Source of the DNA: Microbacterium sp. 70-16 | Lineage (GTDB): Bacteria; Actinomycetota; Actinomycetes; Actinomycetales; Microbacteriaceae | Assembly (NCBI RefSeq): GCF_001898315.1 | Contig: NZ_MKTQ01000008.1 | Location: 124,001 to 188,000 of the forward strand | DNA: 64,000 bases | Direction of reading: 5' to 3' | Shown: positions 53,688 through 63,850 of the stretch, in pieces | Layout: every line of letters starts with the position of its first letter | Numbering within the stretch: the first letter of the stretch is position 1 | Translations under genes and position numbers: made by a program | Notes under the pieces: generated by a model | The model's input: only the letters and a program-made list of their open reading frames with translations | What the model was told of the DNA's origin: nothing | The model's database searches: none

Positions 53688-54803
53688 TCAGCCGCCGAAG
53701 CCCTCGCCGATCAGCTCGATGAGCTCTTCGCGCTCTTCGACCGAGAGGAAGGCGCCGGCGGCGGCGTTCAGCTGGAACGCCTCGAGGTCTTCCAGGCGGT
53801 ACTCGAACGTGTCGGCGAGCAGCGCAAGCTCGCGCGTGAGCGACGTGCGGCTCATCGTGCGGTTGTCGACGTTGACCGTGACGGCGAAGCCCAGCTGATA
53901 CAGCAGGTCGAAGGGGTGATCCTCGAGCGAGGTTCCCCACTTCGCGATCGCGCCGGTCTGCAGGTTCGACGAGGGCGAGAGCTCCAGCGGGATCTCGCGG
54001 TCGCGCACCCAGCGGGCCAGGTCGCCGAAGGTCACGAGCACCTCGTCGCCCTTCTGCTGGACGACCTCGAGGTCCTCCGCGATGCGCACGCCGTGCCCGA
54101 GCCGCAGCGCACGTCCGTCGATGAGCGCCGAGCGGATCGAGTCGAGACCGGCAGCCTCACCGGCGTGCACCGTGACGGGGAAGAAGTGGGATGCCAAGTA
54201 GTCGAAAGCATCCCGATGGTTCGACGCGGGGAACCCGTCCTCGGCACCGGCGATGTCGAACCCGACGGCGCCGCGGCCGCGGAACGCGACGGCGAGCTTC
54301 GCAATCTCGAGCGACCGGTCGGCGTGCCGCATCGCGGTGATCAGCTGACCGACACGGATGTCGCGGCCCGTGCCCGACACGGCATCCTCGCCCTCTTCGA
54401 TGCCCTCCTGCACGGCCTCGACGGCCTCTTCGAGCGAGAGTCCTGCGCCGAGGTGCTGCTCGGGCGCCCAGCGCACCTCGCCGTAGATCACGCCGTCGGC
54501 GGCGAGGTCTTCGACGAACTCCTTCGCGACGCGGCGCAGCCCGTCGGCGGTCTGCATGACGGCGGTCGTCAGGTCGAAGGTCTTGAGGTACTCGACCAGC
54601 GACCCCGAGTCGCTCTGATCCTCGAACCAGTCGGCGAGGTCGTCGGCGTCATCCGCCGGCACCTCGAGGTCGATCTCGTCAGCCAGTTCGATGATCGTCT
54701 GCGGCCGCAGCGCGCCGTCGAGGTGGTCGTGCAGCGACACCTTCGGCAGAGAGCGGATCGAGACGCCGTCGAGCTTCGCGTCGCCGTGCTGGTCGATAGC
54801 CAT
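53688..54803 (-). CDS. add: adenosine deaminase
   Basis: Adenosine deaminase converts adenosine and deoxyadenosine to inosine forms. The 371 residues show the zinc site SLHDHLDGAL (HxH), TVHAGEAAG with the third histidine and catalytic glutamate, and ELSPSSNLQTG. The ATG at 54803 gives the family N-terminus. The in-frame extension upstream would translate a DNA repeat (VPELVEGP). It is the last gene of the nucleoside uptake/salvage operon, 107 nt after deoA. Confidence 0.95.
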   Translation of the reverse strand: MAIDQHGDAKLDGVSIRSLPKVSLHDHLDGALRPQTIIELADEIDLEVPADDADDLADWFEDQSDSGSLVEYLKTFDLTTAVMQTADGLRRVAKEFVEDLAADGVIYGEVRWAPEQHLGAGLSLEEAVEAVQEGIEEGEDAVSGTGRDIRVGQLITAMRHADRSLEIAKLAVAFRGRGAVGFDIAGAEDGFPASNHRDAFDYLASHFFPVTVHAGEAAGLDSIRSALIDGRALRLGHGVRIAEDLEVVQQKGDEVLVTFGDLARWVRDREIPLELSPSSNLQTGAIAKWGTSLEDHPFDLLYQLGFAVTVNVDNRTMSRTSLTRELALLADTFEYRLEDLEAFQLNAAAGAFLSVEEREELIELIGEGFGG

Positions 54804-54840
54804 GAGTGGTGCTCCTCGGGTGGATGCGGGTGGTGCGGGT

Positions 54841-54904
54841 GGCCCTTCGACAAGCTCAGGGACCAGAGGGTGGTGCGGTCGGCCCTTCGACAAGCTCAGG
54901 GGCC
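54841..54904. repeat. two copies of GGCCCTTCGACAAGCTCAGG repeat
   Basis: The copies start at 54841 and 54881, 40 nt apart, in the deoA-add gap. The sequence is nearly palindromic (CCCTTCGA...AGGG). Reverse-strand translation gives PELVEGP, a peptide often produced by this widespread repeat. Related copies lie inside deoA at 56211-56249. Confidence 0.85.
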
Positions 54905-54910
54905 AGGGGG

Positions 54911-56260
54911 TCAGGCGGTGATGCGCTCCAGGACGAGCGGGCTGGGCGACGGCGCCACGGCGCCGATCTCCCAGGCGCCCTCGACGGCGTCGAGCGCGCG
55001 CGCGAAGCGGTTCTCATCATCGGCGAGCAAGGTGAACAGGGGCTGTCCTGCGGTGACGGCATCGCCGGGCTTCACGTGCAGGTCGATGCCCGCCGCGTGC
55101 ACCACGGGATCCTGCGCACGCGCGCGGCCCGCGCCCAGGCGCCACGCCGCGATGCCGAACGGCAGGGCCTCGAGGCGCGTCACGACGCCCGCAGCGGATG
55201 CCGTGACGACGTGCGTCTCGCGCGGCGTCGGTAGCGCGGCATCCGGATCGCCGTCCTGCGCACGGATCATCTCGCGCCACGCGTCCATCGCGCGGCCGTC
55301 CCGCAGCGCCGCCTCGACATCGGCATCAGGGAGCCCTGCGAGCGCGAGCATCTCGCGTGCGAGCGCGACGGTCAGCTCGACGACGTCGGCGGGGCCGCCG
55401 CCGGCGAGCACCTCGATGGATTCGCGCACCTCGTTCGCATTGCCGATCGCGAGGCCCAGCGGCGTGTTCATGTCGGTCAGCAGAGCCGTCGTCGCGACGC
55501 CCGAGTCGGTGCCGAGCGCGACCATCGTGCGCGCGAGCTCGCGCGCCTTCTCGACGTCCTGCATGAACGCGCCGGAGCCGAACTTGACGTCGAGCACGAG
55601 CGCGTCGGTGCCCTCCGCGATCTTCTTCGACATGATGCTCGAGGCGATCAGCGGGATCGCCTCAACCGTCCCGGTGACATCGCGCAGCGCGTACAGGCGC
55701 TTGTCGGCGGGTGCGAGACCCGAGCCGGCGGCGCAGATGACCGCGCCGACGCCCCGCAGCTGCGCCGTCATCTCGTCGTTCGACAGCGCAGCGCGCCAGC
55801 CCGGGATCGACTCGAGCTTGTCGAGCGTGCCGCCGGTATGGCCGAGACCCCGGCCCGACAGCTGCGGCACGGCGACGCCGAAGGATGCCACGAGGGGTGC
55901 GAGCGGCAGGGTGATCTTGTCGCCGACGCCACCCGTCGAGTGCTTGTCGACGGTGCGCTTGCCGAGACCGGCGAAGCTCATCCGCTCCCCCGACGCGATC
56001 ATCGCGTCGGTCATGACGCGGATCTCGTCGCGGGTCATGCCGTTCAGCAGCACCGCCATCGCGAACGCCGCCATCTGCGAATCGGCGACGTACTCGCGCG
56101 TGTAGGCGTCGATCATCCAGCGCAGCGCGTCGTCGGGCACGGCACCGCCGTCGCGCTTGGTGCGGATGACGTCGACGGCGTCGAAGGGCTCGACGGCGGG
56201 CGCCTCGACCGGCCCCTCAACAGGCTCGGGGACCACAGGCTCAGGGACCACGGCGGTCAT
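54911..56260 (-). CDS. deoA: thymidine phosphorylase
   Basis: DeoA splits thymidine and deoxyuridine with phosphate. The 449 residues contain the signature KHSTGGVGDKITL, the anion/substrate segments of the two-domain fold and GRGLGHTGGTLDKLESIPG. The first 20 or so residues (MTAVVPEPVVPEPVEGP...) are a non-family extension encoded by the dispersed repeat at 56211-56249; the family domain begins at FDAVDVIRTKRDGG. The ATG overlaps the cdd stop by 4 nt. Confidence 0.95.
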   Translation of the reverse strand: MTAVVPEPVVPEPVEGPVEAPAVEPFDAVDVIRTKRDGGAVPDDALRWMIDAYTREYVADSQMAAFAMAVLLNGMTRDEIRVMTDAMIASGERMSFAGLGKRTVDKHSTGGVGDKITLPLAPLVASFGVAVPQLSGRGLGHTGGTLDKLESIPGWRAALSNDEMTAQLRGVGAVICAAGSGLAPADKRLYALRDVTGTVEAIPLIASSIMSKKIAEGTDALVLDVKFGSGAFMQDVEKARELARTMVALGTDSGVATTALLTDMNTPLGLAIGNANEVRESIEVLAGGGPADVVELTVALAREMLALAGLPDADVEAALRDGRAMDAWREMIRAQDGDPDAALPTPRETHVVTASAAGVVTRLEALPFGIAAWRLGAGRARAQDPVVHAAGIDLHVKPGDAVTAGQPLFTLLADDENRFARALDAVEGAWEIGAVAPSPSPLVLERITA

Positions 56261-56661
56261 CGGGCAGCCTCGAGGTCGCGCGGGCCGAAGGCATCCGGCA
56301 GCACTTCGTCGATCGTGCGGATGCCCGACACGGTCTCCAGCAGCATGCCGGGCAGCGCGAACTCGTTGAGCAGCTGGCGGCAGCGGCCGCACGGCATGAT
56401 CGTCTCGCCGTCGTTGTTGACGCACACGAACGCGACGAGCTCTCCGCCGCCCGACATGTGCAGGTCGCCGACGAGCGCGCACTCCGCGCACAGCCCCACG
56501 CCGTACGAGGCGTTCTCGATGTTGCAGCCCGAGACGATGCGACCGTCGCTCACGAGCGCCGCCGCCCCCACGCGGTAGCGCGAGTACGGCGCGTAGGCGC
56601 GCTGCATGGCCTCGGTGGCGACGTGCCGCAGCTCGTCCCAATCGATGTCGGTCATCGTCAT
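56257..56661 (-). CDS. cdd: cytidine deaminase
   Basis: This 134-residue zinc enzyme deaminates cytidine and deoxycytidine. GCNIENASYGVGLCAECALV carries the catalytic glutamate and first cysteine, and MPCGRCRQ the other two zinc cysteines. Two ATGs are possible (56661 and 56655); 56661 overlaps the permease stop by 4 nt and is preferred. Confidence 0.95.
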   Translation of the reverse strand: MTMTDIDWDELRHVATEAMQRAYAPYSRYRVGAAALVSDGRIVSGCNIENASYGVGLCAECALVGDLHMSGGGELVAFVCVNNDGETIMPCGRCRQLLNEFALPGMLLETVSGIRTIDEVLPDAFGPRDLEAAR

Positions 56662-57934
56662 CCCTTCACGTACGGCACGCCGTCCGCGGCGGGGGCGCGC
56701 GATTTCCCGACGACACCGGCGACCACGAAGATCGTGACGACGTACGGGAGCATGAGCATGAACTCGCTCGGCACCGGCGATCCGATGACGCTGAGCGAGT
56801 TCTGCAGACTCGAGGCGAAGCCGAACAGCAGCGCCGCAAGGGTCGCCTTGATCGGATCCCACTGGCCAAAGATCACGGCCGCGAGCGCAATGAAGCCCGC
56901 GCCGGCGGTCATCTCCTTGTTGAAGGCGATGCCGTTGCCGATCGTGAACACCGTGCCGCCCAGGCCCGCGATGGCTCCGGCGAGCAGGACGTTCCAGAAC
57001 CGGGTCGCGTTGACCTTGATGCCGACGGTGTCGGCGGCCTGCGGGTGCTCGCCGACGGCGCGCAGGCGCAGACCCCAGCGCGTGCGGAACATCGCGAACC
57101 ACACGACGAAGACGATGACGTACATGAGGTACACGAGGATCGTCTGGCGGAACAGCACCGGCCCGATGACCGGGATGTCACTCAGCAGCGGGATCGGCAG
57201 GCGCTCGAGCCGCGGCGGCGTGTTGAGTGCGGCGGCGTTGGGCTGCAGCACCTGCGAGTAGAAGAAGCTCGTGAGGCCCGTGACGAGCACGTTCAGCACG
57301 ACACCGACGATGACCTGCTCGACGAGGTACTTGATCGCGAACGCCGCAAGCACGAAGGCGACCAGCGCGCCCGCGATCATGGCACCCGCCATGCCGAGGA
57401 ACGGCTGCCCCGTCACCGATCCGATGACGGCCGCCGTGAAGGCGCCCGCGAGCAGCTGGCCCTCGATCGCGATGTTGACGACACCGGCACGCTCGCCGAT
57501 GACACCGGCGAGGGCGCCGTAGATGAGCGGCACGGCGAGCGTCAGCGCGCCCGACAGCAGTCCCGGCACGGGCAGCGACGCGCCGCTGGCAGCCCACGTC
57601 AGGAACCCGACGATCGCCACCAGGATGTACACCGACACCAGCCACAGCGGCGAGCGTCCGTGGCTGCGTACGAAGAACGCCGACAGCGCCGTGAGCAGGA
57701 CGAGCACGGTCAGGCACACCGTGACCGTCGGGCCCACGGGCACGACGAGGTCGGGCAGCGCGAGCGAGTCCTGCGCGGTCGACAGCCGGAACGTGGTCTC
57801 GCCGCTGCGCGGGGCCGCGAAGATCAGCACCGCGAACAGCACCGCGAACACCGCGAGGGCGATCGGCGCCTTCCAGCTGCGGATGAGGGTGGTCTCGGGG
57901 ACGACCTCGTCGGTCGACACGGCCACGGACGCGC

Positions 57935-57938
<4 letters not shown>
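56658..57938 (-). CDS. nucleoside ABC transporter permease 2 (BMP system)
   Basis: This 426-residue permease is of the branched-chain-amino-acid/ribose/nucleoside type. About ten helices include LIYGALAGVIGERAGVVNIAIEGQ, the family hallmark seen in YufQ/NupC-type nucleoside permeases, and RLRAVGEHPQAADTVGIKV, the cytoplasmic coupling loop. It pairs with the upstream permease (4-nt overlap) and overlaps cdd, tying uptake to deamination. Confidence 0.9.
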
Positions 57939-59199
<1,261 letters not shown>

Positions 59200-59203
<4 letters not shown>

Positions 59204-60717
59204 GCGGCCGCTCCCTCGGTCGGCGATTCGCCGGCCATCATGAGGCCCAGCGTCTCGCGTGCGGTGTCGCCGGGGACGATCCCGACGATGCGGCCGCGGT
59301 ACATCACCATGATGCGATCGGCGAGGGCGGCCACCTCGTCGAGTTCGGTCGAGACGACGACGACGGGGATGCCGGCGTCGCGGGTTTCGATGATGCGCTT
59401 GTGAATGAACTCGATCGATCCGACGTCGACGCCGCGCGTGGGCTGGGCGGCGACCAGCAGCGTGAGGTCGCGGCTCATCTCGCGCGCGATGACAACCTTC
59501 TGCTGGTTGCCGCCGGACAGCTGCCCGACATGCGTGTCGATTCCGGGCGCGCGGACGTCGAACTCATCGAACTTCTCGCGCGCAAATTCGGCGAGGTATC
59601 CCCGTTGGAGGTTGCCGCCCTTGACGAAGGGAGCTCCGTCGGAGCGGTCGAGCATGAGGTTCTCGGCGATCGTGAAGTCGCCGACGAGGCCGTCTTCATT
59701 GCGATCCTCGGGGACGAACCCGACGCCCGCGTCGAGGATGCGACGGATGCTCTGGCCGACGAGCTCGCGTCCGTTCAGCGTGATCGAGCCGCGCACCTGC
59801 GACTGCATGCCCAGGAGCGCCTCGGTGAGCTCGGTCTGCCCGTTGCCCTGGACGCCCGCGATCGCGAGCACCTCGCCGCCGCGCACCTCGAACGACACGT
59901 CGTTGACGAGCACGGTGCCGAACGGGTCGAGCACCGTGAGCCCGGCGACCTCGAGTCTGCTGTCGGTGAGCTTCGGGGCATCCTTGTGCACCGTCAGCTC
60001 GACGGCACGGCCGACCATCATCGAGGCGAGGTCGGCGTTGGAAGACGTGGGGCTGGCTTCGCCGACGACCTTGCCGAGGCGGATGACGGTGATCTTGTCC
60101 GCGACTTCGCGGACTTCGCGCAGCTTGTGCGTGATGAAGACGATGGCGGCGCCCGCGTCGCGCAGCTGCCGCATGATGCCCATGAGCTCGTCGGTCTCTT
60201 GCGGCGTGAGGACGGCGGTCGGCTCGTCGAAGACGAGGACCTGCGCGTCGCGCGAGAGCGCCTTGATGATCTCGACGCGCTGCTGCACGCCGACGGGGAG
60301 GTCTCCGACGAGGGCATCCGGATCGACGTCGAAACCGAATCGGGCGGAGATCTCACGCACGCGTGCGCGGGCCGCATCCAGGTCGAGGACGCCGAGGGCC
60401 TTGGTGGACTCGTGGCCGAGCATCACGTTCTCGGCGACGGTGAAGACGGGGATCAGCATGAAGTGCTGGTGCACCATGCCGATGCCGGCACGCATCGCGT
60501 CGCCGGGACCCTGGAAGTTCTGCACGCGGTCGTCGAGCAGGATGGTGCCCTCGTCGGCCGTGTACAGGCCGTAGAGCACGTTCATGAGTGTCGACTTGCC
60601 GGCGCCGTTCTCGCCGAGCAGGCAGTGGATCTGCCCGGGCTCGACGACAAGATCGATGTGATCGTTGGCGACCAGGGTGCCGAACCGCTTGGTGATGCCG
60701 CGGAGTTCGAGCTTCAT
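59200..60717 (-). CDS. nucleoside ABC transporter ATPase with two ABC domains
   Basis: This 505-residue protein has two ABC domains, as in sugar/nucleoside importers. The first has Walker A LLGENGAGKST and VGVQQRVEIIKAL with Walker B VLVFDEPTAVLT. The second has the degenerate IAGVQGNGQTEL and signature SGGNQQKVVIARE, with LLVAAQPTRGVD. It energises uptake of the nucleosides used by Cdd, DeoA and Add. It starts 98 nt after the lipoprotein gene, beyond a perfect palindrome. Confidence 0.93.
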
Positions 60718-60768
60718 GCTCCCGATCCTATTGAGCGGTGCGCCGTGCGCACAGATGGACAGGACGTG

Positions 60769-60806
60769 CGAATGGGGAGGCAGGTCGCGACCTGCCTCCC
60801 CATTCG
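60769..60806. terminator. perfect 38-nt palindrome between lipoprotein and ATPase genes
   Basis: The 19-nt arms 60769-60787 and 60788-60806 are exact reverse complements with no spacer; the centre is GTCGCGAC. On the minus strand the stem starts 9 nt after the lipoprotein stop. It likely terminates part of the transcripts or protects the lipoprotein message from decay, allowing more binding protein than permease. Confidence 0.75.
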
Positions 60807-60815
60807 AGGTCGGCG

Positions 60816-61931
60816 TCAGCCGGCCAGGTAGGACTCGACCGTGATGTCGCCCGAGATGATCTTCGCGGTGATGTCGTCCAGCTCACCCTGCAGGTCGCTG
60901 GAGACCTTCGACTCGAAGTCGTGGAACGGGGCCAGGCCCACACCGTCGTTCTCGAGCGTGCCGACGAACGGCGTCGCGTCGAAGTCGCCCGTGGCGGCGG
61001 CGGTGACAGCATCCTCGACACCCACGTCGATCAGCTTGCGGATCGAGGTGAGCAGCAGGTCGGCGACCGACGGGTCGGTCTCGTAGACGTCGGCGTCGAC
61101 ACCGATGAGGGCGATCTCACGACCCGAGTCGCGGATCACGGAAGCAGCCGACTGGTAGATCGGACCACCGACGGGAAGCAGCACGTCGACGCCCTGGTCG
61201 ACGAGGCCCTGGGCCGCGTTGATGGCGTCCTGGTTGGCCGTGAACGCGCCCGTGAAGACACCGTCCTGCGCCGCGCGGTCCCAGCCGATGACCTGGACGT
61301 CGTCGCTCTTCTCGGTGTTCCAGTAGTCGACGCCCTGCGCGAAGCCGTCCATGAAGATCGAGACCGTCGGGAAGTTCTGGCCGCCGAACGTGCCGACCTT
61401 CTTCGCGGTCGAGTAGGAAGCCGATGCGTAGCCGGCCAGGAAGGCCGCCTGGGCCGTGTCGAACAGGATCGGCTTGATGTTCGGCGCGTCGGTCTCGCCG
61501 TCGAAGTCGGTGTCAGCGGAGTCGTCGATCATGACGTACTCGATGTCGGGGTTCGCGAGGGCCGACTCGACCGTTGCGGAAGCCAGGGCGAAACCGACCG
61601 TGATGATCAGCGTGCAGTTCTGGTCGACGAGGTTCGTCAGGTTCGGAGCGAAGTCGGACTCGGAGTCGGACTGCACCGTGATCGGGTCGTCGAGGCCGAG
61701 CGTTGCTGCTGCGCGGACGAGGCCCTCGTAGCCGAGCTGGTTGAACGACTTGTCATCGAAGCCGCCCTGGTCCGAGACCATGCACGGCTTGAAGCCCTCG
61801 ATGACGTTCGAGGTGTCGCCGCTCGCGCTGGGGGTCGTGGTCTCCGGTGCCGAGCCGCAGCCCGCGAGAGCGATGATGAGCCCAGCGGCAGCTGTGATGC
61901 CGGCGAGCTTCTTGGTGGTCGAGATGGTCAA
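60816..61931 (-). CDS. BMP family nucleoside-binding lipoprotein
   Basis: This 371-residue protein binds nucleosides outside the cell. After a basic, hydrophobic signal comes the lipobox LAGC, then KPCMVSDQGGFDDKSFNQ, the hallmark of BMP proteins, and VGFALASATVESA and FLAGYASASYS of the binding cleft. The start is TTG at 61931: GGAGG lies 6 nt before it. ATG codons in frame further upstream give a non-signal leader. It heads the uptake/salvage operon. Confidence 0.92.
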   Translation of the reverse strand: MTISTTKKLAGITAAAGLIIALAGCGSAPETTTPSASGDTSNVIEGFKPCMVSDQGGFDDKSFNQLGYEGLVRAAATLGLDDPITVQSDSESDFAPNLTNLVDQNCTLIITVGFALASATVESALANPDIEYVMIDDSADTDFDGETDAPNIKPILFDTAQAAFLAGYASASYSTAKKVGTFGGQNFPTVSIFMDGFAQGVDYWNTEKSDDVQVIGWDRAAQDGVFTGAFTANQDAINAAQGLVDQGVDVLLPVGGPIYQSAASVIRDSGREIALIGVDADVYETDPSVADLLLTSIRKLIDVGVEDAVTAAATGDFDATPFVGTLENDGVGLAPFHDFESKVSSDLQGELDDITAKIISGDITVESYLAG

Positions 61932-62050
61932 TGCAGCCTCCACATTGATATGCCGCGGATTTCGCGGACGCATCTGATGAAGTTACCCAGTGTGACGCGC
62001 GGTTTGCACGCGGCGGCGCCGCGTGAGCGGGAATGGTTACAAAGACGCAA

Positions 62051-62084
62051 TGATCTCGATACACCGCGCCTGCGGCGCGGCTAC
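62051..62084. repeat. degenerate copy of the TCTCGATAC/GGTCGAG repeat
   Basis: The stretch reads TGATCTCGATACACCGCGCC, then TGC, then the complementary GGCGCGG and CTAC. It resembles the repeat at 20877-20916 in layout (GA-rich arm, GC core). The manC stop codon (TAG at 62081-62083 on the minus strand) lies within it, so the repeat replaced or abuts the gene's natural end. Confidence 0.55.
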
Positions 62085-63196
62085 AGGACGTCGCCGCGGC
62101 CGGTGACCTTCAGGGCATCCACGACGCCCTTCACCCGCTGGGCGTGCTCGCTCGTGGTGACCAGGAGCGCGTCGGGGGTGTCGACGACGACGATGTCCTT
62201 CACGCCGATGAGGCTGATGACCCGGTTGGTGTGGCTGACGACGATGCCGCTGGCCGCGTCGGAGAGGATGCGGGCGTTCTCACCGAGGATCGCGAGGTCG
62301 TTCTTGCGTCCACCGCTGTTGAGCTTAGCGAGGCTCGCGAAGTCGCCCACGTCGTCCCAGTCGAAGTGGCCGGGCACGACGGCGAGCTTGCCCTTGGCGG
62401 CCGCGGGCTCGGCGACGGCGTAGTCGATCGCGATCTTCTCCAGGCGCGGCCACACCCGGTCCACGACCGGGCCACGGCGCTCACGGTCGTCCCACGCTTC
62501 GGCGAGCTCGAGCAGGCCCGCGTGCAGCTCGGGGTTGTTCGCCTCGATCTCGGCCAGCAGCACGTCGGCCCGTGAGATGAACATCCCCGCGTTCCATAGG
62601 TAGTCGCGCGACTGCACGTACTCCTTCGCGGTCTCAAGATCGGGCTTCTCGACGAACCGCTCGACGAGCGCGCCCTCGGGCGCGCCGTCGATGGTGAGCA
62701 TGTCGGCCTTCTTGATGTAGCCGAAGCCGACCGACGGCTCGGTCGGGGTGATCCCGATCGTGCAGATGTAGCCCTGACGGGCGACGGCGACGGCCTGCTC
62801 GACAGCCCAGTGGAACACCGGCAGCACCCGGATCACGTGGTCGGCGGCGAACGACCCGATGATCACGTCGGGCTCGCGGCGATGCAGGATGGCCGCAGCC
62901 AAACCGATCGCGGCCGCCGAATCACGCGGCTCTGACTCGAGGAACACGTTCAGATCAGGGATGCCCGGCAGTTGGTCCTCCACGGCGGCGCGGTGCGCAC
63001 GCCCTGTGACGACGGCGATGCGGTCAGGGCCGGCGAGCGGCTCGAGGCGGTCCCACGTGTCGCGCAGCAGCGAGCGGCCCGAACCGGTCAGGTCGTGCAG
63101 GAACTTGGGGGCGTCGGCACGCGAGAGCGGCCACAGCCGGCTCCCGACCCCGCCCGCAGGAATGACAGCGTAGAAGTCCTCGATCACGTGGGCCAT
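62081..63196 (-). CDS. manC: mannose-1-phosphate guanylyltransferase
   Basis: ManC makes GDP-mannose from mannose-1-phosphate and GTP. The 371 residues begin with AVIPAGGVGSRLWPLSR, the nucleotidyltransferase loop, and have FVEKPDLETAKEYV and NAGMFISRADVLL, both typical. It lacks the C-terminal isomerase domain of bifunctional enzymes. It would feed gmd (4.1 kb) and mannosyl donors. The ATG at 63196 has TAATCT 7 nt upstream. Confidence 0.94.
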   Translation of the reverse strand: MAHVIEDFYAVIPAGGVGSRLWPLSRADAPKFLHDLTGSGRSLLRDTWDRLEPLAGPDRIAVVTGRAHRAAVEDQLPGIPDLNVFLESEPRDSAAAIGLAAAILHRREPDVIIGSFAADHVIRVLPVFHWAVEQAVAVARQGYICTIGITPTEPSVGFGYIKKADMLTIDGAPEGALVERFVEKPDLETAKEYVQSRDYLWNAGMFISRADVLLAEIEANNPELHAGLLELAEAWDDRERRGPVVDRVWPRLEKIAIDYAVAEPAAAKGKLAVVPGHFDWDDVGDFASLAKLNSGGRKNDLAILGENARILSDAASGIVVSHTNRVISLIGVKDIVVVDTPDALLVTTSEHAQRVKGVVDALKVTGRGDVL

Positions 63197-63203
63197 GGCA
63201 TCG

Positions 63204-63209
63204 AGATTA
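63204..63209 (-). promoter_or_regulatory. -10 box for manC, leaderless type
   Basis: TAATCT on the minus strand, 7 nt before the manC ATG. Confidence 0.55.
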
Positions 63210-63257
63210 GCCGCCCCCACGGGGCCGTCCCTCCGAAAGAAGGCGGTTTCCTGCCGA

Positions 63258-63275
63258 TCTCTCGACATCGAGAGA
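63258..63275. promoter_or_regulatory. palindromic operator candidate between manC and sdhC
   Basis: TCTCTCGA-CA-TCGAGAGA is a perfect 8-2-8 palindrome. It lies 42 nt upstream of the sdh -10 box and 49 nt upstream of the manC -10 box. The regulator is unknown; AT-rich sequence flanks it on the sdh side. Confidence 0.5.
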
Positions 63276-63316
63276 AGTTAGGGTCTCCTTCGTCGCCCCC
63301 GCAAGGCGGGTCGACC

Positions 63317-63322
63317 TAGTAT
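63317..63322 (+). promoter_or_regulatory. -10 box for the sdh operon
   Basis: TAGTAT, about 95 nt before the sdhC GTG, predicts a leader of roughly 90 nt. A leader of this length is unusual in this window and may hold regulation. Confidence 0.5.
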
Positions 63323-63418
63323 GAGAGAGCGCCCGTGTGCGACGAGATGGGTCATTTGATCCGGCCGATGACGGCCCGCCGTACCGAGGTGTCCGACTCA
63401 CACCAAGGGAGGACGACC

Positions 63419-63850
63419 GTGTCTGCACCAGCACGCGTCACACCGTCGGTAGCACAGACCACGTCCAAGACCCCGCGCGGAACCCTGTACCGCGGCAACG
63501 AGGGCATGTGGTCGTGGGTGCTGCACCGCATCACCGGCGTCGCCATCTTCTTCTTCCTGCTCGTGCACGTGCTCGACACGGCACTGATCCGCGTCTCGCC
63601 CGAGGCGTACGACGCCGTCATCGGCACGTACAAGAACCCGATCATGGGTCTCGGCGAGGTCGCCCTGGTCGCCGCAATCGCGTACCACGCCTACAACGGG
63701 CTGCGCATCATCGCGGTCGACCTGTGGCCGTGGGCCACGCGTCACCAGCGCCAGCTGTGGTGGGGCGTCATCGGCCTGTGGGCCGTGACGCTCGCCGGCT
63801 TCGCGCCGCGCCACCTCATAAACGTCTTCGCGAACGTGGGAGGCCACTGA
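63419..63850 (+). CDS. sdhC: succinate dehydrogenase cytochrome b556 subunit
   Basis: SdhC anchors succinate dehydrogenase and binds haem. The 143 residues have three membrane helices; MWSWVLHRITGVAIFFFLLVH holds the conserved Ser/His/Arg quinone-haem region, and YHAYNGLRIIAVDLWP includes the second haem histidine. The GTG at 63419 follows AAGGGAGG; longer in-frame starts upstream lie in the leader. sdhD overlaps by one base. Confidence 0.93.
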   Translation: MSAPARVTPSVAQTTSKTPRGTLYRGNEGMWSWVLHRITGVAIFFFLLVHVLDTALIRVSPEAYDAVIGTYKNPIMGLGEVALVAAIAYHAYNGLRIIAVDLWPWATRHQRQLWWGVIGLWAVTLAGFAPRHLINVFANVGGH

